Assembly: GCF_018130215.1 (NCBI RefSeq)
Contig: NZ_JAFCKQ010000052.1
Span: forward strand, 1 to 58,198
Reading direction: 5' to 3'
Length of the DNA: 58,198 nt
Source: Bradyrhizobium jicamae
GTDB taxonomy: Bacteria; Pseudomonadota; Alphaproteobacteria; Rhizobiales; Xanthobacteraceae
In this document: positions 53,619 to 58,198 of the stretch, in pieces
Layout of the letters: each line of letters begins with the position of its first letter
Position numbering within the stretch: the first letter of the stretch is position 1
Position numbers and translations under genes: made by a program
Notes under the pieces: model-generated
The model's input: the letters and a program-made list of their open reading frames with translations, nothing else
The model's database searches: none
What the model was told of the DNA's origin: nothing

Positions 53619-55610
53619 ATGAAGCAATTTTCAACGCTGCTCGGCGCGGGTTCGATTACGCTGCGCATCTACCTCGGCTTCTGCACCTTGCTGTTTCTGC
53701 TCGCAATGATCGCGAGCTACGGTTGGCTCCAGGTGAGAAGCACAGCAGGCCTGTTCGATGGTTACGCGGCGTCCGCAGGTGTCGTCGAAGGAGCGAACCG
53801 CCTGCAGATGCTGGTCGGCGATCTGCAGCGGACTGCCAGCGAGTTCGTCGCTGCGGGGGCACCCGAGAAGAAGGTTGAGGTGGCGGAGCGGGCGGAAGCC
53901 GTCAGCAAGTATCTCGAAGCGCTCGGCGAGCAGATTTCCGATCCCTTGCAGCAGCAAGTCCAAACCATCCGTCAATTGAACAAGGAGGTCGACGAAAACC
54001 TCCTTACGCTTTATGAGCGCGTCACGCTGCGGCAGGAGGTGGAGGATGGTCTCAACTACGACGACCGGGATATCCGCAAAGCGCTGGGAGGCCTCATCGG
54101 AGGCGGCAAGGGCGATTTCGCGGTCGTGCTCGACCGCTATCTGGGCGCTCGGGCTTCCACCATTCGCTTCGCGACCAGCGGCAAGGACGAGCAAAATGTG
54201 CGCGCCGAGTTCACCAAGGTTGCGGAACTCGGTTCGAAATTCGCGTCGGAAGTCAAGGACGGTGACGATCTCAAGGATAGTTATGACGACTTCGTCGGCG
54301 GTCTGAAGCGCTATATCGAAGACTTCGATCGGTTGTCCAATGCGCTGACCAAGCGGCAGGAGCTTGTGGTCAGGATCGATCAGCTCAGCAACAAAATGCG
54401 GGCCGCGGCGACTGAGGTCAAGAAAGCCACGGCAACTGTCCAGGACCTCACCCGAACATCGGTAGCGCAGGCCGCATCCAACGCCAGCAAGTGGATGCTG
54501 GTTCTGTCCTTGACGTCGCTGGCCTTTGCCGCACTCGTCGGTTTTGCGATCGCCCGCAGCATCACCGTGCCTGTACGCTCCCTTAGCGCCGCGATGCGCA
54601 AGCTCGCATCCGGCGATATCGCGGTCGAGGTGCCTGCTCTGCTGCGGCGCGACGAAATCGGGCAGATGGCGGCAACCGTACAGGTCTTCAAGGATAATGC
54701 GGAACGCATCCAGGTGCTGCAGGATGAGAACAAGGCCGGCGAGAAACGAGCGGAGGCCGAGAAGAGGGCCACCCTGATGCGCCTGGCGGACGAGTTCGAA
54801 AACGCCGTAGGTACGATCGTCACGACCGTCTCCTCGTCGTCAGGCCAGCTCGAGGCGTCCGCAGGTACGCTCGCAAGTACTGCGGAGCAAGCGCAGGAAC
54901 TGGCCACCTTGGTCGCGTCCGCTTCGGAGCAGGCGTCCGTCAATGTGCAATCGGTGGCCTCGGCGAGCGAGGAACTGTCGGCTTCGATCAGCGAGATCAG
55001 CCGTCAGGTCCAGCAGTCGGCGCGGATGGCGAGCGAAGCCGTCGAGCAGGCCCGGACCACCACGGAGAGCGTTGGCGAGCTGTCGAAGGCTGCCGCACGC
55101 ATCGGCGACGTCGTTGAGTTGATCAATACGATCGCGGCCCAGACGAACCTGCTGGCTCTGAACGCCACCATCGAGGCGGCGCGCGCCGGGGACGCCGGGC
55201 GCGGGTTTGCGGTCGTTGCCTCCGAGGTCAAGGCGCTCGCGCAGCAGACCGCGAAGGCGACATGCGAGATTGGTGAGCAAATCTCCGAGATTCAAGCTGC
55301 AACGCGCTCGTCAGTCTCCGCGATCTTGGACATTACGGCAACGATCGAGAAACTGTCAGAGGTGTCATCCACGATTGCTGCCGCAGTCGAGGAACAAGGG
55401 GCGGCCACGCTGGAAATCTCCGGCAATGTGCAGCAGGCGTCGCATGGCACGCAGCAAGTATCCTCCAGTATCGTCGATGTGCAGCGCGGAGCGTCGGAGA
55501 CGGGCCTTGCCTCTTCGATGGTCCTGGCTGCAGCGCGATCGCTTTCGAGCGAGAGCGGACATCTGCGAACCGAGGTCGATCGGTTCCTGTCCACGGTCAG
55601 GACGGTGTAG
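53619..55610 (+). CDS. methyl-accepting chemotaxis protein
   Basis: 663 aa. Membrane helix 1 about 12-38 (ITLRIYLGFCTLLFLLAMIA), periplasmic helical sensor of about 250 residues (four-helix-bundle type), membrane helix 2 about 290-312, HAMP from about 312 (ARSITVPVRSLSAAMRKLAS), then the signalling tip, AAQTNLLALNATIEAARAGD and GRGFAVVASEVKALAQQTAK, about residues 505-545. It passes attractant signals to CheW/CheA, which are elsewhere. Ligand unknown. Start ATG 53619; ribosome site weak. Confidence 0.93.
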   Translation: MKQFSTLLGAGSITLRIYLGFCTLLFLLAMIASYGWLQVRSTAGLFDGYAASAGVVEGANRLQMLVGDLQRTASEFVAAGAPEKKVEVAERAEAVSKYLEALGEQISDPLQQQVQTIRQLNKEVDENLLTLYERVTLRQEVEDGLNYDDRDIRKALGGLIGGGKGDFAVVLDRYLGARASTIRFATSGKDEQNVRAEFTKVAELGSKFASEVKDGDDLKDSYDDFVGGLKRYIEDFDRLSNALTKRQELVVRIDQLSNKMRAAATEVKKATATVQDLTRTSVAQAASNASKWMLVLSLTSLAFAALVGFAIARSITVPVRSLSAAMRKLASGDIAVEVPALLRRDEIGQMAATVQVFKDNAERIQVLQDENKAGEKRAEAEKRATLMRLADEFENAVGTIVTTVSSSSGQLEASAGTLASTAEQAQELATLVASASEQASVNVQSVASASEELSASISEISRQVQQSARMASEAVEQARTTTESVGELSKAAARIGDVVELINTIAAQTNLLALNATIEAARAGDAGRGFAVVASEVKALAQQTAKATCEIGEQISEIQAATRSSVSAILDITATIEKLSEVSSTIAAAVEEQGAATLEISGNVQQASHGTQQVSSSIVDVQRGASETGLASSMVLAAARSLSSESGHLRTEVDRFLSTVRTV

Positions 55611-55756
55611 GCAAGCCAGAGTTCGCGCGAGGCAAGGAAGCTCGGTCGACGCCACCCCCTGGATTGGATGCGGCCCTGGATCGATGTCAGGTCATGGGAA
55701 TGCCAACGTGGATCGGATCGCCCGGCCACGCGCCCCTGACATGGCCCCGAGAGCCC

Positions 55757-57394
55757 TCACAAGATAAAGCCCGTATTGATGAAATTGGAGCGGTGCTCCT
55801 TCACGATGGTCCCCAGCAGCTGCTTGTTGGCATCGGTCTGCTTGGTGGCGATCATCGACCGGATCGAAAAGGATCGTAGCGCGTCCGATACCGACAATGT
55901 GCCCTCGGCAGAGTCCTTGCGCCCCGTAAAGGGAAACACGTCCGGTCCGCGTTGACACTGGCAGTTGATGTTGACGCGGCAAACCTGGTTGACAAGAGGG
56001 TCGACCAGCCGTCCGATCAGTTCGGGATTCGCGCTGAAGATGCTGACCTGCTGGCCGTTTTCCGCGGCCGCTACATAGTCAAGTGCAACCTCGATCCTGT
56101 CGAACGGAATGACCGGGATCACGGGCCCAAACTGCTCTTCGCGGTAGAGCTTCATCCCCGCGCTGACTGGGCATACGAGTGCGGGATAGAACAACGATTG
56201 GCAGACGCTCCCGCCTCCCGGATTGACGACGCGCGCTCCCTTGGCTTCCGCATCCCTGATGCATTCGGCGAGGTAGGCAGCCTTGCCGGGCTCGGCGAGA
56301 GGCGTAATGGTGACGCCGGCGTCCCAGGGCATGCCGACCTTGAGTTTTGCGATCTCTTCGCCGAGGCGATGTGTGAACTGATCAACGATGGCACTGTGAA
56401 CGAGCAGCGCCTTGAGGGCGGTGCATCGTTGACCGTTGAACGAGAGCGCTCCGAGCAGGCACTCGCGGACTGCAAGTTCGAGGTCGGCGTCGGGCATCAC
56501 GATCGCCGCATTCTTCGCGTCGAGCCCCAGGATGGCGCGCAGGCGATTGACCTTGGGGTGCAGTTTCTTGAGGTGATCCGCGACCTTGCTCGAGCCGATC
56601 AGCGTCAGCACATTGACTTTGCCCGATCCGAGCAAAGCGGGAACGACATCGGCTCCATTGCCATAGACGGTGTTGACCACACCCTTCGGAAAAGAGTTGC
56701 TGAAGGCTTCGAGCAACGGCTGGAACAGCAGCACACCAAAGCGTGGGGGCTTCAACAGGATCGTGTTGCCCATGATGAGTGCGGGAATCAGTGTCGCGAA
56801 AGTCTCATTAAGCGGGTAGTTGTAGGGTCCCATGCAAAGCACGACGCCGAGCGGCGTCCGACGGATCTGCCCGATTGTGCCTTCCGCGACCACGAAGCGG
56901 GAGCTGGAATTGTCCAGGTCCTTGAGTGCGTCGATCGTGGCGGCGATATAGACGATCGTGCGGTCGAATTCCTTCTCGGAATCGGGGAAGGTCTTGCCGA
57001 CCTCCCACATGATCAGACTGACGATCTCGTTCCTGCGCGCCAGCATCTGCCGGGTAAATCTTTCCATGCAGGCAATTCTTTCAGCGACCGTCATCGTCGG
57101 CCACTCGCCGCTTCCGTTCGCGTAGGCCCTGACCGCGGCCGTCAACGCCGCTTCGGTTGCTTCGCTGGAGCCCTTTGGATAGGAGCCAATTTCGGTCGGC
57201 CCCAGTAAGCCCTCGTGATTCCGAGTCCAGATTGGCGAGAGGACGGGCTGGTTGGCGCCATTCCATGGCTGCAAAGCTCCATCCAGCAGAATGCTGCGCT
57301 GATGGATCGGCTCGGCCAGCCGATGCCTCGACGGAATGTCGCTCAGCGACACGAACAATTGCTCCAGAGTCAAGCTGTCGACCACGATCGTCAC
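55757..57394 (-). CDS. GapN-like NADP-dependent aldehyde (glyceraldehyde-3-phosphate) dehydrogenase
   Basis: 545 aa, aldehyde dehydrogenase superfamily. Substrate-side motif PLGVVLCMGPYNYPLNET near 180, nucleotide contact LIGSSKVADHLKK near 265 and the catalytic Cys at about 324 in LSFNGQRCTALK, a word typical of the non-phosphorylating GAPDH branch. Would oxidise glyceraldehyde 3-phosphate straight to 3-phosphoglycerate; with the ED genes in the window that is plausible, but another aldehyde cannot be excluded. The region for the general base reads LGLDAKN. Upstream DNA carries repeated ACTAAAC motifs. Confidence 0.85.
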   Translation of the reverse strand: MTIVVDSLTLEQLFVSLSDIPSRHRLAEPIHQRSILLDGALQPWNGANQPVLSPIWTRNHEGLLGPTEIGSYPKGSSEATEAALTAAVRAYANGSGEWPTMTVAERIACMERFTRQMLARRNEIVSLIMWEVGKTFPDSEKEFDRTIVYIAATIDALKDLDNSSSRFVVAEGTIGQIRRTPLGVVLCMGPYNYPLNETFATLIPALIMGNTILLKPPRFGVLLFQPLLEAFSNSFPKGVVNTVYGNGADVVPALLGSGKVNVLTLIGSSKVADHLKKLHPKVNRLRAILGLDAKNAAIVMPDADLELAVRECLLGALSFNGQRCTALKALLVHSAIVDQFTHRLGEEIAKLKVGMPWDAGVTITPLAEPGKAAYLAECIRDAEAKGARVVNPGGGSVCQSLFYPALVCPVSAGMKLYREEQFGPVIPVIPFDRIEVALDYVAAAENGQQVSIFSANPELIGRLVDPLVNQVCRVNINCQCQRGPDVFPFTGRKDSAEGTLSVSDALRSFSIRSMIATKQTDANKQLLGTIVKEHRSNFINTGFIL

Positions 57395-57455
57395 CTCATT
57401 CTAAAGAGTTGCGGCGTCAGACATTTCGCGCATCGAAATGGTGCGGCGATCGCTG

Positions 57456-57489
57456 TACTAAACGTTCAGTAATATAAAACACTAAACAT
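57456..57489. promoter_or_regulatory. operator-like repeats upstream of the GapN-like gene
   Basis: TACTAAACGTTCAGTA (57456-57471) is a 16-bp palindrome with one mismatched pair, and 9 nt later comes ACTAAACAT (57481-57489). The block lies 62-95 nt upstream of the minus-strand start and looks like a repressor site in its promoter. Confidence 0.6.
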
Positions 57490-57744
57490 TGCGACTCAAG
57501 CAAGATCTGGCCGTTTTCAGCGACGGTTCGAAGTTCGGGGCGTGCGGGTCGACGTTGTTTTTTGCTGACAGGCTGGTCCTCGGTTGGATGGCGGGTTGCG
57601 AGGCTGCGCTCAGAGGCCGGTAATTTCAGCGGCAAGAAGCGCGACGTGTTTGATCGCCGCGTCCGGGCGTGTTGCAGTGCGAAGCGGGAGTGTCGGCCGA
57701 ATGGTTGGCGACAAACTTTTTTTGCATCCCCGCAATAAACCCGC

Positions 57745-57801
57745 TTGACGGCTTTTTGAATTTAGTAATACGTTTAGTGAAACAAAAAACTAAACATCAC
57801 G
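57745..57801. promoter_or_regulatory. promoter and operator-like repeats upstream of the ABC binding-protein gene
   Basis: TTGACG (57745-57750) could be a -35. Next follow TTTAGT (57761), GTTTAGT (57772-57778) and ACTAAAC (57789-57795, as ACTAAACATCACG); the last two form an inverted pair 10 nt apart. Same word as upstream of the GapN-like gene, so probably one regulator. The rest of 57490-57965 holds no gene that I can support. Confidence 0.55.
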
Positions 57802-57965
57802 CTTCGAGCAGATGTTGGGAGGAGGCAGCCCTTCCGGATCCTCAATCCGGAAACGGTCCGTCTCGATCCTCATCATCGCTCGTCAAAACTCGGTTTCAGG
57901 GTGTTGGCCTTCGTCCGCGAAGCGGGCCGAGCGGGTTGGTGATTCAATGGAGAGAGGAAACGGAC

Positions 57966-58198
57966 ATGCGACGATTGAAGTGGCTAGGTAGTACAGCGGC
58001 GTCGGTTGCCCTGGGGGCGGCGGCGCTCGGGATGTTCGGCGGCGGAGAGGCCGCCGCGCAAGGCAAGCAGCTCACACTTTGCTGGGCGGCGTGGGATCCT
58101 GCCAATGCTCTGGTTGAGCTCGGCAAGGACTTCACCAAGCAGTCCGGCATCGAGATGAAGTACGAGTTCGTGCCGTGGACGAGCTATGCGGATCGCTT
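57966..58198 (+). CDS. ABC transporter extracellular solute-binding protein, 5' part
   Basis: Partial; the gene runs off the window. ATG at 57966 with GAGAGGAAA upstream. Begins MRRLKWLGSTAASVALGAAA: a typical (possibly Tat-like) signal peptide, then GKQLTLCWAAWDPANALVEL, then FTKQSGIEMKYEFVPW, as in family 1 extracellular (sugar-type) binding proteins. Ligand unknown. Confidence 0.82.
   Translation, partial: MRRLKWLGSTAASVALGAAALGMFGGGEAAAQGKQLTLCWAAWDPANALVELGKDFTKQSGIEMKYEFVPWTSYADR

Noticed and set aside
55952..57208. 418-codon plus-strand frame opposite the GapN-like gene
   Set aside because: The minus-strand product has clear aldehyde dehydrogenase motifs; the plus frame has none.

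Overview
The window is GC-rich chromosomal DNA. Its gene content and organisation (Entner-Doudoroff operon with a fructose-type ABC transporter, ben/cat operon, soluble di-iron monooxygenase with its own chaperonin, PimA/FadD-type CoA ligase, AA_synth-family protein) suggest an alphaproteobacterium of the Bradyrhizobium/Rhodopseudomonas type. That placement is inferred from gene families and was not computed. No rRNA, tRNA, CRISPR array, integrase or intact insertion sequence was recognised.

Layout. (1) 455-8623, minus: two tandem giant genes (1416 and 1301 aa) of unknown function, 12 nt apart. (2) 8624-14497: an accessory, partly decayed stretch with two tiny membrane/exported proteins, a methyltransferase C-terminal fragment, a wax ester synthase/DGAT-like acyltransferase, a frameshifted alpha/beta-hydrolase remnant and an acyl-CoA ligase. 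(3) 14498-24128: a sugar-to-ED-pathway locus. A ROK repressor, a 37-codon ORF, a PfkB sugar kinase, zwf, edd and eda run leftward; an FrcBCA-like ABC transporter runs rightward. A 13-bp perfect inverted repeat in the divergent promoter region contains both -35 hexamers. (4) 24129-40634, plus: a substrate-binding-protein relic, a zinc alcohol dehydrogenase, a small Cys-rich protein, then a complete propane/acetone-type soluble di-iron monooxygenase operon (mimABCD-like), an amidohydrolase, a DUF59/MIP18 Fe-S protein, a divergent GroEL, an aquaporin, an unknown protein, a sigma-54 activator (MimR-like) and four unknown genes including a WD40 propeller. Three good sigma-54 (-24/-12) sequences precede the cluster genes, and strong intercistronic hairpins divide it into modules. 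(5) 40635-44699, minus: an IS630-type transposase relic, an AA_synth-family protein, a thioredoxin-fold protein, a DUF1194 VWA protein and a TrpF paralogue that lacks the catalytic Cys. (6) 44955-52764: a BenM/CatM-type LysR regulator (minus), a Bfd ferredoxin and the operon catB-catC-catA-benA-benB-benC-benD (plus), converting benzoate via catechol and muconate to the enol-lactone. Two exact ATAC-N7-GTAT sites lie upstream of the regulator and of catB. (7) 52928-58198: a dodecin, a methyl-accepting chemotaxis protein, a GapN-like aldehyde dehydrogenase (minus) and the start of a sugar-type ABC substrate-binding protein that runs off the window. Intergenic regions here share an ACTAAACAT motif.

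How the genes work together: region 3 imports a hexose and feeds it as hexose phosphate into the ED route (glucose-6-P isomerase and lactonase are not here). Region 4 would hydroxylate a short alkane or ketone under sigma-54 control and oxidise the alcohol, with a dedicated chaperonin for folding the hydroxylase. Region 6 feeds the beta-ketoadipate pathway, whose later genes are not in the window. The best places to look for new biology are the giant gene pair, the unknown genes around mimR, and the small ORFs.
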